Shown here: positions 8,227 through 16,959 of the stretch, piece by piece | Layout: every line of letters starts with the position of its first letter | How positions within the stretch are numbered: the stretch's first letter is position 1 | Assembly (NCBI RefSeq): GCF_004799755.1 | Contig: NZ_SLUB01000014.1 | Location: 27,380-91,379 of the forward strand | From: Bacillus timonensis | Lineage (GTDB): Bacteria; Bacillota; Bacilli; Bacillales; Bacillaceae_L | Length of the DNA stretch: 64,000 nt | Direction: 5' to 3' | Made by a program: the position numbers and the translations under genes | The notes under the pieces: generated by a model | Seen by the model: the letters and a program-made list of their open reading frames with translations, nothing else | Database searches by the model: none | Told to the model about the DNA's origin: nothing

Positions 8227-11200
8227 GCCAGTCGACCTCCTTTAATGGGCGAACAATTGTCAACGTATCTCTCTGGCTACCTGTTGGTCCATAATAATTG
8301 AAGCCATAGCTTAACTGTGAATAACCACCAATCATATGTGTTGCCTTTGGATAAATTCTGGTCACGCTGTTATGTGTTCCACCACGATTTTTATTAATTG
8401 TATTACCTGGAACTCCCATTGTGCGGTCTTGGGCATGGTGCATATAGACCGCTCCGCGCGGCATTCTGTATGTTAGAACTGCCCTTGCAACAACGGCGCC
8501 GTTCCGGTTATATAACTCAATCCAATCGTTGTCCTTAATGCCGATTTCAGCAGCATCCTCTTCATTCAACCAGACCACCTGCCAGCCTCTAAAAAGCTGA
8601 ACCATGTTGCGGGTATCTGTGAACATCGTGTGGATGCCCCATTTTTGGTGTGGTGTCATGTAACGAAGAGTAATGGACTTACCACGATTCTCGACCTCTT
8701 TTTCACCTTTAATAAAGGGACCTTTGTTAATTGGCGGGAGATAGAGCGGCAGACCTTCTCCATAATCAAGCATTACTTCGTGGTCTAAATAAAAGCTTTG
8801 TCGTCCTGTAAGAGTGTGCCATGGAATATGGTACTCTTTGTTAACCGTAAATGGTGAATAACGACGACCATCACTTTCGAGCCCACTCCAAACTGGTGTT
8901 GAAAGGGTTTGTCTCGGTTGAATGGTCAAGGCATCTAATGTAAAGTCCTCTTCCTCACGCGCCTCTGAAATATGCTCCAGTTTCTTCCCTGTCTTTTGCT
9001 CCATCGATTTCCAACCTTCAACCGCACGCTTACCATTTGTGGCTCCTGACATGAGAAGAATCGCATTAATGGCTTTCACATCGGAATATAAGGAAGGAAG
9101 ACCTTTTCCAATCCCTTGTGATTTTGAAGGCCCTAGTCGGTCCAATAAGGATGGATAGACCTTATCACCAGGGATTTTAACCCCTTTCGTACCGTACCCA
9201 TTTTTAATATTCGGTCCAACAGTTATCCACATGTCATACACATTCGGATAATCACGTTTCACGAAATTGAGGTTTGGCATTGTTTTTCCTGGAATTCCTT
9301 CCACTTCACCTTTACGCCAATCCTTCACTTTTCCGAAAGGTTGAGCAATTTCATTGATTGTGTCATGGGCAAGTGGTGAAATGACGAGATCCTCTTGTGC
9401 CGGTAAATGATCTTTCGCAAGCTCTGAAAAAGCTTTTGCAATTTCCCTAAATGCATCCCAGTCACTTCTTGTTTCCCAAGGTGGGTTAATCGCTGCATTA
9501 AATGGATGGACAAATGGGTGTAAATCGGTTGTACTTATGTCCTGTTTTTCATACCAAGTTGCTGCAGGCAGGATAATATCAGAGAACAGCCCAGAGCTAG
9601 TCATCCGGAAATCCATACTAATGAAGAGATCCGTCTTTCCTTCAGGTATCTCTTCTGAAATCTTAACATCCTTTGGTTGCCACGATTGCTCAGGGTCGGA
9701 TAAAACGGTATCCTTTGAGCCAATTAAATGCTTGACGAAATACTCATGGCCTTTCCCACTGTCGCCTAATAAATTGGAGCGCCAATTAAAGAAGACTCTC
9801 GGGAAATTCCGTGGGTCATTCGGATTTTCAATCGCAAAATCAAGTTTCCCATCGACGAGTTGTTTGGCAATGTCATCGATCACAGCCTGGTCATCACTAT
9901 TTTTTGAACGAGCTTCTTTCATGACATCTAATGAATTTTGCGATAGTGTCGGGAAACTCGGTAACCATCCAAGGCGTGCCGACATTGCATTAAAATCAGC
10001 CGGATGCATGTTGGAATATTTGCTTCCCCAGTCTGTCTCCCTATCATCAAAATCATATTCATAACGGAACTGTTCGGTTGCAAAATAGAAAAACGATGTA
10101 CCATTCATTAAACGCGGTGCTTTCACCCAGTCATTCGCAAAGGCAATTTGTGAAAAGCCCTCTAATGGTCGAACCTTTTCCTGACCCACATAGTGAGCCC
10201 AACCGCCACCATTGACACCTTGTGAACCCGTTAATAGAACAAGATTTAAAATGGCGCGATAGATTTGGTCACTATGGAACCAGTGGTTTGTTCCTCCCCC
10301 CATCGCAATCATCGATTTACCTTGGGTTAGAGCTGCATTTTCTGCAAATTCACGTGCTACCTGGATAACGTGTTCCTTTTTTACACCCGTAATGCTTTCT
10401 TGCCACGCCGGAGTGTAGGGTCTAGCAGCATCATTATAATCAGTCGGATAGTCACCTTGAATTCCTCGGTTAATACCGGTGTGAGCAAGCATAAGGTCAT
10501 AAACGGTCGTCACAATTAGTTCATTTCCGGATTGGTCCTTCATTCGTTTAATGGGTACACCGCGCACCACTTTTCCGCCCTCTTTTTCGGCGAAATAAGG
10601 GAATTCTACCATTACAACTTCATCGGATTCCTTAATAAAACTTAACTTCGGATTGATACTCGTACCATCCTCCGTTGTCATATCAAGATTCCATTTTGTG
10701 CTGCTATCCCATCTGAAGCCTTGGCTTCCATTTGGAATTGCAATTTGATTTGTATTTTCATCCCAAACTACGGTTTTCCATTCACCAAGCTCTTGTTGAT
10801 CGGAAAAATCAGAAGCACGCAGGAATCGGTCGGATCGATAGTTTTCTCCTTTTTTACCTAGAGTAATGAGGAACGGTAAATCTGTGTATTGTTTAGCATA
10901 ATCCCTAAAATAAGGCGTTTCTTTATCCACATAAAATTCTTTTAAAATAACATGGGTCATGGCCATCGCAAGTGCACCATCTGTTCCCGCTTTTGCAGGA
11001 AGCCAAATGTCTGCAAACTTGTCATATTCCGCGTAGTCTGGGCTAACTCCGACTACTTTTGTACCGTTATAACGAGCTTCCACCATAAAATGGGCATCAG
11101 GGGTTCTCGTTTGTGGGATGTTCGTCCCCCATATAATGAAGTATTTCGTATTGTACCAATCACCGCTTTCCGGAACGTCGGTTTGGTCACCCCAGACTTG

Positions 11201-11902
11201 TGGTGATGCTGGCGGTAAATCTGCATACCAATCATAGAAGCTTAGAATGGTTCCGCCAATTAGGGATAAAAATCTTGCCCCACCTGCATAGCTCACCATT
11301 GACATGGCTGGAATCGGGCTAAACCCCACGACCCGGTCTGGTCCATATTTTTTGATGGTATAGATGCTAGATGCTGCAATGATTTGGCAAACGTCCTTCC
11401 AGTTACCCCTAACAAATCCACCTTTACCACGCGCAGAAACATAAGCCTTTCGCTTTTCAGGATTAGTTACGATATTTTCCCATGCTTGTACCGGATTATC
11501 TGACTTTGCGACTTCATCCTTCCAAAGAGCAAGGAGGTCCCCTCGTACATATGGATATTTCACCCGTGTTGGGCTATATGTATACCACGAGAAGCTTGCA
11601 CCCCGTGGACATCCGCGAGGCTCGTAGTCTGGGAAATTGTCACCAGTTGTCGGATAGTCTGTTTGCTGAGTTTCATAGGCAATGATCCCGTCTTTGACAT
11701 GGATTTTCCAGCTACATGAACCTGTACAATTCACCCCATGGGTGGAACGGACGATCTTGTCATGAGCCCAACGCTGGCGGTAGATTGATTCCCAGTCACG
11801 CGGGCGTGGATTTTCTTCTGTCCACCCATCGTTTATACACTCTCCACGCACTAAATGCTTTAGCGAGTTGAAGAGACTATTCTGCTTAGCCAATGTCTCC
11901 AT
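8216..11902 (-). CDS. narG: Respiratory nitrate reductase alpha subunit (Mo-bisMGD)
   Basis: NarG is the catalytic subunit reducing nitrate to nitrite at a Mo-bis(MGD) centre facing the cytoplasm. The 1228-residue length is standard. The N-terminal FS0 cluster ligands are His55, Cys59, Cys63 and Cys98 (THGVNCTGSC and CPRG). The molybdenum ligand Asp224 lies in SFYDWYADLPPASPQ, as in E. coli NarG. It heads narGHJI but is preceded by two small genes and a hemerythrin gene; its ATG overlaps the upstream small gene by 17 bp. The ribosome site (GGGAAGGG) sits very close to the ATG, so a TTG three codons later is an alternative. Confidence 0.97.
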   Translation of the reverse strand: METLAKQNSLFNSLKHLVRGECINDGWTEENPRPRDWESIYRQRWAHDKIVRSTHGVNCTGSCSWKIHVKDGIIAYETQQTDYPTTGDNFPDYEPRGCPRGASFSWYTYSPTRVKYPYVRGDLLALWKDEVAKSDNPVQAWENIVTNPEKRKAYVSARGKGGFVRGNWKDVCQIIAASSIYTIKKYGPDRVVGFSPIPAMSMVSYAGGARFLSLIGGTILSFYDWYADLPPASPQVWGDQTDVPESGDWYNTKYFIIWGTNIPQTRTPDAHFMVEARYNGTKVVGVSPDYAEYDKFADIWLPAKAGTDGALAMAMTHVILKEFYVDKETPYFRDYAKQYTDLPFLITLGKKGENYRSDRFLRASDFSDQQELGEWKTVVWDENTNQIAIPNGSQGFRWDSSTKWNLDMTTEDGTSINPKLSFIKESDEVVMVEFPYFAEKEGGKVVRGVPIKRMKDQSGNELIVTTVYDLMLAHTGINRGIQGDYPTDYNDAARPYTPAWQESITGVKKEHVIQVAREFAENAALTQGKSMIAMGGGTNHWFHSDQIYRAILNLVLLTGSQGVNGGGWAHYVGQEKVRPLEGFSQIAFANDWVKAPRLMNGTSFFYFATEQFRYEYDFDDRETDWGSKYSNMHPADFNAMSARLGWLPSFPTLSQNSLDVMKEARSKNSDDQAVIDDIAKQLVDGKLDFAIENPNDPRNFPRVFFNWRSNLLGDSGKGHEYFVKHLIGSKDTVLSDPEQSWQPKDVKISEEIPEGKTDLFISMDFRMTSSGLFSDIILPAATWYEKQDISTTDLHPFVHPFNAAINPPWETRSDWDAFREIAKAFSELAKDHLPAQEDLVISPLAHDTINEIAQPFGKVKDWRKGEVEGIPGKTMPNLNFVKRDYPNVYDMWITVGPNIKNGYGTKGVKIPGDKVYPSLLDRLGPSKSQGIGKGLPSLYSDVKAINAILLMSGATNGKRAVEGWKSMEQKTGKKLEHISEAREEEDFTLDALTIQPRQTLSTPVWSGLESDGRRYSPFTVNKEYHIPWHTLTGRQSFYLDHEVMLDYGEGLPLYLPPINKGPFIKGEKEVENRGKSITLRYMTPHQKWGIHTMFTDTRNMVQLFRGWQVVWLNEEDAAEIGIKDNDWIELYNRNGAVVARAVLTYRMPRGAVYMHHAQDRTMGVPGNTINKNRGGTHNSVTRIYPKATHMIGGYSQLSYGFNYYGPTGSQRDTLTIVRPLKEVDWLED

Positions 11903-12212
11903 CCCTTCCCTTTATAATTTTTGCCAATGGGTTAAAGTCCTCACCCACTAACCTGAAGCTTTGTGTACCTGCTTGAAATTCTTCAAGAAATACCTCCCAG
12001 TTCGATGCATTTGCTGCCGCTAGGATAAGACGCTGAAGTGTACTCATATCTTGAATTTCATAGATTTCTTCAATCATTTTCCCTGGAATGTCACCAAATC
12101 TCATCCGGATAACAGCAATCAAATCTTCCCGATCATCAATTAACATTGCGTCATTCTCCATCGAAAACAACAAACCAACTCCTTTTAAAATATTGGCTTC
12201 CCCAATTTTCAA
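11886..12212 (-). CDS. Small conserved-looking protein upstream of narG
   Basis: I do not recognise this protein (up to 108 residues) with certainty. It is acidic, predicted soluble and helical; the stretch STLQRLILAAANASNWEVFLEEF (about 57-79) resembles the C-terminal helices of Rpn/YhgA-like proteins, but no nuclease core is present. The first TTG (12212) has a poor ribosome site; AAAAGGAG lies 8 bp before a TTG at 12170, and an ATG follows at 12161, so the true protein may be 91-94 residues. It overlaps narG by 17 bp and so is translated with it, suggesting a nitrate-reductase-linked role. Confidence 0.6.
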   Translation of the reverse strand: MKIGEANILKGVGLLFSMENDAMLIDDREDLIAVIRMRFGDIPGKMIEEIYEIQDMSTLQRLILAAANASNWEVFLEEFQAGTQSFRLVGEDFNPLAKIIKGRDGDIG

Positions 12213-12224
12213 ACTAGTTAAGAA

Positions 12225-12542
12225 CTATAGTTTAATCATCTTGTAGTAGTCTGATATCAACTGATTCTTGCATTTTTCAGCTGTTTCTTTGAGAAAAGAA
12301 ATAAACTCTTCATCTGGATCTTTTGCCTGCTCAAAACTGACAAAGGTTGTGACAGATTGCGAAAAGGATTGAGAGAATCGTAATGTCAGATCATAGCCTT
12401 TTTCTTGCTTTACTACAGTTGCATGGATATCGTACGAATGAATGTTATATGAAGAAAAGACATCAACCATCTTTTGGTATAAGTTTGGTGCTGCAAATCT
12501 GAGCAATTTTTCCTCAATTACATCTTTTTTACCCATTTTCAT
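12225..12542 (-). CDS. Hypothetical protein in nar operon
   Basis: This 105-residue soluble protein is not recognised. It has no cysteine clusters except a single CKNQ near the C-terminus and no membrane segment. The predicted pattern is helix, two or three strands (SYDIHATVVKQ, YDLTLRFSQ), then helix. A strong ribosome site (GGAGGAAAGGGG) precedes the ATG. It lies between the hemerythrin gene (33 bp upstream) and the next small gene (12 bp downstream), so it is part of the nar transcript. Confidence 0.65.
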   Translation of the reverse strand: MKMGKKDVIEEKLLRFAAPNLYQKMVDVFSSYNIHSYDIHATVVKQEKGYDLTLRFSQSFSQSVTTFVSFEQAKDPDEEFISFLKETAEKCKNQLISDYYKMIKL

Positions 12543-12575
12543 CCCCTTTCCTCCATTTCCTAATTTTTCACTTTA

Positions 12576-13010
12576 TTATTCGTTGTTGGCTAGTAATTTA
12601 TTCATTTCATCATGATTATGGATTTCATCGATAATAATTAAGCTATCTAAGAGAGGTATCATTCGATGATCAGCCTCTTCTGTCTCTAAGCTTTTCTTCA
12701 TCGTTGCAACGATTCGACGCATTAAATCGTGATCTCGTGTTAATTGATTCACGATTTTTTCTAACTTCGGATTACTCTCGATCATTTCTTTATATAAACC
12801 TTCTTCTTCTGAATCAGCATGTTTTAGAGTTCTAGATTCCCAATGATCGATTGCCACCTCCGCAACCTGAAGGGCTTTTTCTTTATCTCCTTCTTCAATA
12901 CACTTTCGAAATAGATTTCGAAGCTCTTTTGCTTCATGTAAAGCCGCCTCATGAATCGCTGAATGAGCATCTGTTTTTCGTAAACTTGGTCCTGTTGCCA
13001 TTATGTTCAT
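12576..13010 (-). CDS. Hemerythrin-domain protein
   Basis: The 144-residue protein is a four-helix hemerythrin-like domain with iron-ligand candidates in AIHEAALHEAKELR (about 18-31), AIDHWESRTLKHADSEEEGL (about 52-71), RDHDLMRRIV and IHNHDEMNKLL. Such proteins bind a di-iron centre and sense or handle O2 or NO. It is the first gene of the transcript leading to narGHJI; protection against nitric oxide or oxygen during nitrate respiration is a reasonable inference. AGAAAGG is 9 bp before the second ATG (13001), which is the likelier start. Confidence 0.82.
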   Translation of the reverse strand: MNIMATGPSLRKTDAHSAIHEAALHEAKELRNLFRKCIEEGDKEKALQVAEVAIDHWESRTLKHADSEEEGLYKEMIESNPKLEKIVNQLTRDHDLMRRIVATMKKSLETEEADHRMIPLLDSLIIIDEIHNHDEMNKLLANNE

Positions 13011-13150
13011 CCTTTCTAATTTGAACTTTCTTCTTAATCCTTTCCATCTTAAGTCTCGTTAAACTCTCTTGCTTAGATTTGGTCGAAAATTGTCATAAAT
13101 GGGGGCAAACAAAGTTAGTTGGAGTTGAATAATTGGAGTAGGATTGTGGT

Positions 13151-13610
13151 TTCGGTTTGGGGATATCTGTTTTGGATTGGAGATATGTGTTTTGGATTGG
13201 AGATTTGTGTTTTGGTTTGGAGATTTGTGTTTTGGTTTGGAGATATGTGTTTTGGTTTGGAGATATGCGTCGGTGCTTCGGGATGTGTTTTATTTATTGG
13301 GATTTTGTGTTGCGGGTTTTGGATTTTTGCCTCTCTTCTGGATTATATGCGTCGTAAATCCGGAATTTGCGCCTCGTCTGAGATTTTTGCGTCGGCGGCT
13401 ACGGATTTGCGTCTTTTTCGGGGTTTTTGCGTCGGCGGCTACGGATTTGCGTCTTTTTCGGGATTTTTGCGTCGGTGCCCCGGGAATTGCGCGTTATTTT
13501 TGATAATTGCGCATTAGCTTGGTAGAATTGCGCGTTATTTTCGATAATTGCGCATTAACTCGGTGGAATTGCGCGTTATTTTCGATTTTTGCGCTATAAC
13601 CCGTTTTCCA
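13151..13610. repeat. Long 20-bp-phased degenerate tandem repeat array
   Basis: More than 20 units run through this gap with an exact 20-bp period from 13151 to about 13510, then 20/21 bp (41-bp double unit). The left part is built on TTTGG-A/T-TTGGAGATATGTGT; rightwards it drifts to units ending in TTTGCGTC and finally ATTGCGCGTT. A 40-bp double unit is visible at 13388, 13428 and 13468. Since 20 is not a multiple of three, the repeated phrase appears in all frames and is not coding. The array fills the gap between narK-PAS (downstream side) and the hemerythrin-nar operon promoter. Confidence 0.9.
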
Positions 13611-13624
13611 TATTCTCCAAAGCA

Positions 13625-13655
13625 CAAACAAGAGCTGGGGTCTCCCCCATCTCTT
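13625..13655 (-). terminator. Probable terminator of narK
   Basis: On the minus strand AAGAG-at-GGGG and CCCC-ag-CTCTT (plus 13630-13655) pair right after the narK stop, followed by the T-rich TTGTTTGTGCTTT. The T-run is broken, so efficiency is uncertain. Confidence 0.55.
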
Positions 13656-13657
13656 AT

Positions 13658-15157
13658 TCATGTCTCATTTTCAGTTAGGTCGTTGAAGAGGCCGACGTAG
13701 TATTTGACCTCACCCGCTTCATTTTTCACCTCACTTATGGTCAGCCATTCTCGATAGAGCTCTTTGTTTTTTCGCCGATTCCAAATTTCGCCCTGCCAGT
13801 AACCTTGAACATGAATTGATTTCCACATTTGGTCGTAAAATTCCGCATCATGCTTTCCAGAACGCAGAATGCTTGGTGTCTTTCCGATGGCTTCTTCGGG
13901 CTCAAATCCCGTAACCGTTGTAAATGCTTGATTGACTTTTTGAATGACTCCCTTTGGATTTGTGACCATCATCCCTTGGGCTACATTCTCAATAAGCTTT
14001 GCTTCAAGCTGAATTTTTTCAGTGTAAAACATCCACACAACGAACACTGAGCTTAATAGCGCAAACATGGCAAGCGACATAAAGCCAATTGCGTAATGTC
14101 CTGTCATCCCAAACACAATCGAAAGCACGATGGGCGGGAAGAATCCGCCTAAACCACCCATGGCCGACACAATTCCGTTGACAATCCCCGCTTGCTTTGA
14201 AAAATAATATGGTACTAGTTTAAAAATCGTTCCATTTCCGATTCCCGCAAAAATGGAGACAAGCAAGCAACCGATTGTGTATAAAATAATATCTGGTGTG
14301 AAAGCCAGAAGTACTCCTGCAAACGTGATCACATTAAATACAATGAACAAAATTAAATAAGGATTGAATTTATCACCGAGCCATCCCCCAATTGGTCTCA
14401 TAAGGGTTGCTAGAGTGATAAATCCAGCCGTCCTTAAGCCCGCGTCAACTGTTGTTAAGCCAAAATAAGTAACTAAAAAGTTCGGTAAATAGACAGTAAA
14501 CGCAACAAATGAACCAAATGTGACAAAATAAAATAAGCTGAGGAACCAAAGTTTTTCATTTTTATACACACTTTTAATCTGTTCACTCAATGGTTTATTG
14601 GCTTTAGGTTCATTACGGTCACCTAATAAAAAGTTTAAGAGTGCAAATAAAATAACCGGGATGAGAAATAATCGAACTGTGCTTTGCCACCCAATGTTTA
14701 CTGCAAGTACAGGGGCAGCAAAAGAGGTGATCGCTGTCCCGATATTTCCTGCACCGTATATCCCGTTCACGAACCCGTGACGCTCTTTCGGATAATACTT
14801 CGGTAAAGAGGTAACCCCAATCGAAAACAAGGCTCCTCCCACTCCGATGATCAGTCCGCCAAGAACTAAATCAAACATAGAATCCGCCATACTTATATAA
14901 AGAATCGGAAGGATCAGGATGATAAAACCAATAAAAAACAACCATCTAGCCCCATATCGGTTTGTCCAAAAACCTAATAGAATTCTGAGCAGAGAACCTA
15001 AAATAACTGGAACAGCGGTGACTATTGCTGTTTGGTTATCCGTTAATGGAATATCCTGCTTTATGCTCGACATCAAGGATGACAAAATCACCCACACCAT
15101 AAACCCAACAACCAAACTTGCCGTTTGAAGTGGCAGCTGCATCTTTTGCGTCCTCAT
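13658..15157 (-). CDS. narK: Nitrate/nitrite MFS transporter fused to a C-terminal PAS domain
   Basis: This 499-residue protein is a NarK-type major facilitator (12 membrane segments, about residues 1-380) followed by a complete PAS/PAC domain (last about 112 residues). The transporter part contains the nitrate-family signatures GLGGFFPP and AGIGNGTIFKLVP, and FVNGIYGAGNIGTA. The PAS part contains TNPKGVIQKVNQAFTTVTG, IGKTPSILRSG and a C-terminal LTISEVKNEAGEVKYYVG. Ordinary NarK ends after the last helix, so the PAS is an unusual cytoplasmic sensor appendage. Start at 15157 chosen for GGAGGAG spaced properly. A close paralogue with the same fusion lies at 27569-29074. Confidence 0.9.
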   Translation of the reverse strand: MRTQKMQLPLQTASLVVGFMVWVILSSLMSSIKQDIPLTDNQTAIVTAVPVILGSLLRILLGFWTNRYGARWLFFIGFIILILPILYISMADSMFDLVLGGLIIGVGGALFSIGVTSLPKYYPKERHGFVNGIYGAGNIGTAITSFAAPVLAVNIGWQSTVRLFLIPVILFALLNFLLGDRNEPKANKPLSEQIKSVYKNEKLWFLSLFYFVTFGSFVAFTVYLPNFLVTYFGLTTVDAGLRTAGFITLATLMRPIGGWLGDKFNPYLILFIVFNVITFAGVLLAFTPDIILYTIGCLLVSIFAGIGNGTIFKLVPYYFSKQAGIVNGIVSAMGGLGGFFPPIVLSIVFGMTGHYAIGFMSLAMFALLSSVFVVWMFYTEKIQLEAKLIENVAQGMMVTNPKGVIQKVNQAFTTVTGFEPEEAIGKTPSILRSGKHDAEFYDQMWKSIHVQGYWQGEIWNRRKNKELYREWLTISEVKNEAGEVKYYVGLFNDLTENET

Positions 15158-15284
15158 TCTTCGTTCTCCTCCTCCAAACATTCCATTTTTACATTTTCCC
15201 TAGTTTATGGAATTTCAAGAAAATCAAACATACTTTTTACAGATAACAAGTGGAAGTCCTTATCGATGGATGGCAGCAAAAAAT

Positions 15285-15330
15285 AAGGCATTATATATGG
15301 GCCATACATCAAACCTATATATAACACCTT
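15285..15330 (-). terminator. Terminator of the xanthine dehydrogenase operon
   Basis: Arms at 15285-15301 and 15314-15330 (AAGG..TTATATAT type) pair with few mismatches, and the minus strand continues with ATTTTTTGC. It lies 11 bp after the pucB-like stop. Confidence 0.7.
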
Positions 15331-15341
15331 AACCCAGTTAG

Positions 15342-15956
15342 TCATTCGAATTTCTTGATGGCTTCATAATCTTCGGGTGTATCGACATCTCTTACTTTTT
15401 CAATCTCAGTATCATATAGTATCTTTTTATCAAAATGGGCGATTATTTTTTTGGCCCCCGTATCCCCGTGTAATTCCATGAGTTTCGGAAACATTTTTTT
15501 CGAAAATAGAATCGGAGGATACACGACTTGCTCATTCCTGTACCCAAGAATTTCTTTTGATTTTTCAAATCTATACGCATTTATTAGAATATCAATCATT
15601 TGGGAGGTAACGAATGGTTGATCCGCGAGCAAAATAATCACTGCATCTGCGTTCATTTTTATGGCTTCTTTCAAACCAGTTTTTATGGAGTAAGACTGAC
15701 CCTTACCGCTCTCTTTTGACTCAATTTTCGTCCATCTTTCCTTATATGGTTTTGAAAACATAGTGGAATCCACCCATGACAATGGATCATTTTCGTTGGT
15801 GATAACAAGAACATCGTCTAATGAAGAATCAATGGCTTTTTTTAGTGCAATTGAACCTAAAGGGAGCCCCTTAAACTCGAGCAATAATTTATTCTTTCCC
15901 ATTCGACTGCTCTTTCCTGCTGCTAGGTATATGCCCACCACTTTCATATATTGCAC
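15342..15956 (-). CDS. pucB: Molybdenum cofactor nucleotidyltransferase (MobA-like), PucB type
   Basis: This 204-residue NTP-transferase has the signature GIYLAAGKSSRMGKNKLLL (about 8-26), the metal-binding LLADQPF (about 109-115) and RDVDTPEDY near the end. The family attaches a nucleotide to molybdopterin for xanthine-dehydrogenase-type enzymes (MocA, PucB). It overlaps the XdhC-like gene by 58-68 bp in another frame, an unusually long overlap; the second ATG (15947) is equally possible. It is the last gene of the operon. Confidence 0.85.
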   Translation of the reverse strand: MQYMKVVGIYLAAGKSSRMGKNKLLLEFKGLPLGSIALKKAIDSSLDDVLVITNENDPLSWVDSTMFSKPYKERWTKIESKESGKGQSYSIKTGLKEAIKMNADAVIILLADQPFVTSQMIDILINAYRFEKSKEILGYRNEQVVYPPILFSKKMFPKLMELHGDTGAKKIIAHFDKKILYDTEIEKVRDVDTPEDYEAIKKFE

Positions 15957-16947
15957 CTTCCCCTACTTTTTCACCTCTCATTACTAAAATCATTTCTGCC
16001 AAAATACTTATGGCTATTTCAGTCGCTCCCTGCCCACCAATAGGTAAGCCTACGGGGGCTGAGACCCATGGGGGTTTGCTAGTTTGACCAAACAATAAAT
16101 TAATTCTATTCTTGGATCCTAAAATACCAACATAGCGAAGTTGCTTTTTTAATAGGTACGATACAATTTCTTTATCTCTTTTTAGATTGTGTGTCATTAA
16201 GACAACAAAATCTTCATGAGTGAAGGTAAGTTTCTGCAAAACCTCATTTGGAAATCCAATTATAAAATCATGGGCTTGTGGAAAGTGATTACGGTTACAG
16301 AGTGATTCACGCCAATCACAAACAATTACAGAAAACCCTATTTTGACCGCTAATTCCACTAGAGGTTCTATATCGGGTCCAGCACCAAAGATGATCAGTC
16401 GTTTTCTTGGAATATAGGTATGGTAGTATACTAGATTTATCAATCCTGATTTAGTGGGCCAATTGCTATTTTCTAAGCTTTCTATTCTTTTATCCCCAAT
16501 CAATTCTCCTATTTCTGTACGGTATCCTGAAAATTCAACGGTAAAATTTGAGGAAAATTTGATTACATGCAACACCTTTTTCCCACTTTTCAGTTGATCA
16601 CGAACTCTTTTTAAGTTCTCTTTTAGGCTATCATCCACCATTACTAGTAAAATATAGATTACTCCACCACAGCCAATTTCTTGTCCCCACATGAGATCAT
16701 CTTCTACCGTTGAATCGTAAACAATCGTTTGGCTTTTTCCATCTTTGAATACTTCTTTCACTCTATAGCTCAAATCTTCTTCTATACAGCCAGGGCTCAT
16801 CGAACCACATTTTTTTCCATCCTCGAAAAACAACATAGAGGTGCCTTCCTTTAGATAGGCAGAGCCCTCTACATGAATAATTGTCGCCATTACACTTGGT
16901 TGAGTACTCCTTATTGCTTGTTCCATCACTTGAAAAATATCAATCAT
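15889..16947 (-). CDS. pucA: Xanthine dehydrogenase accessory protein XdhC/PucA
   Basis: XdhC-family proteins bind the molybdenum cofactor and guide its sulfuration and insertion into xanthine dehydrogenase. The 352-residue sequence has the N-terminal XdhC domain (PSVMATIIHVEGSAY, GSMSPGCIEEDL with the conserved Cys) and a C-terminal Rossmann domain (IIFGAGPDIEPLVELA, about 195-210; GILGSKNRI; APVGLPIGGQGATEIAISILAE). It lies 12 bp downstream of pucE and overlaps pucB. Confidence 0.9.
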   Translation of the reverse strand: MIDIFQVMEQAIRSTQPSVMATIIHVEGSAYLKEGTSMLFFEDGKKCGSMSPGCIEEDLSYRVKEVFKDGKSQTIVYDSTVEDDLMWGQEIGCGGVIYILLVMVDDSLKENLKRVRDQLKSGKKVLHVIKFSSNFTVEFSGYRTEIGELIGDKRIESLENSNWPTKSGLINLVYYHTYIPRKRLIIFGAGPDIEPLVELAVKIGFSVIVCDWRESLCNRNHFPQAHDFIIGFPNEVLQKLTFTHEDFVVLMTHNLKRDKEIVSYLLKKQLRYVGILGSKNRINLLFGQTSKPPWVSAPVGLPIGGQGATEIAISILAEMILVMRGEKVGEGAIYESGGHIPSSRKEQSNGKE

Positions 16948-16959
16948 GGTTTATACCTA

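Noticed and set aside
13119..13517. Tryptophan/phenylalanine-rich repeat proteins in three overlapping plus-strand frames
   Set aside because: The same repeated phrase occurs in all three frames because the 20-bp unit is not a multiple of three. There is no ribosome site, so these are shadows of the DNA repeat.
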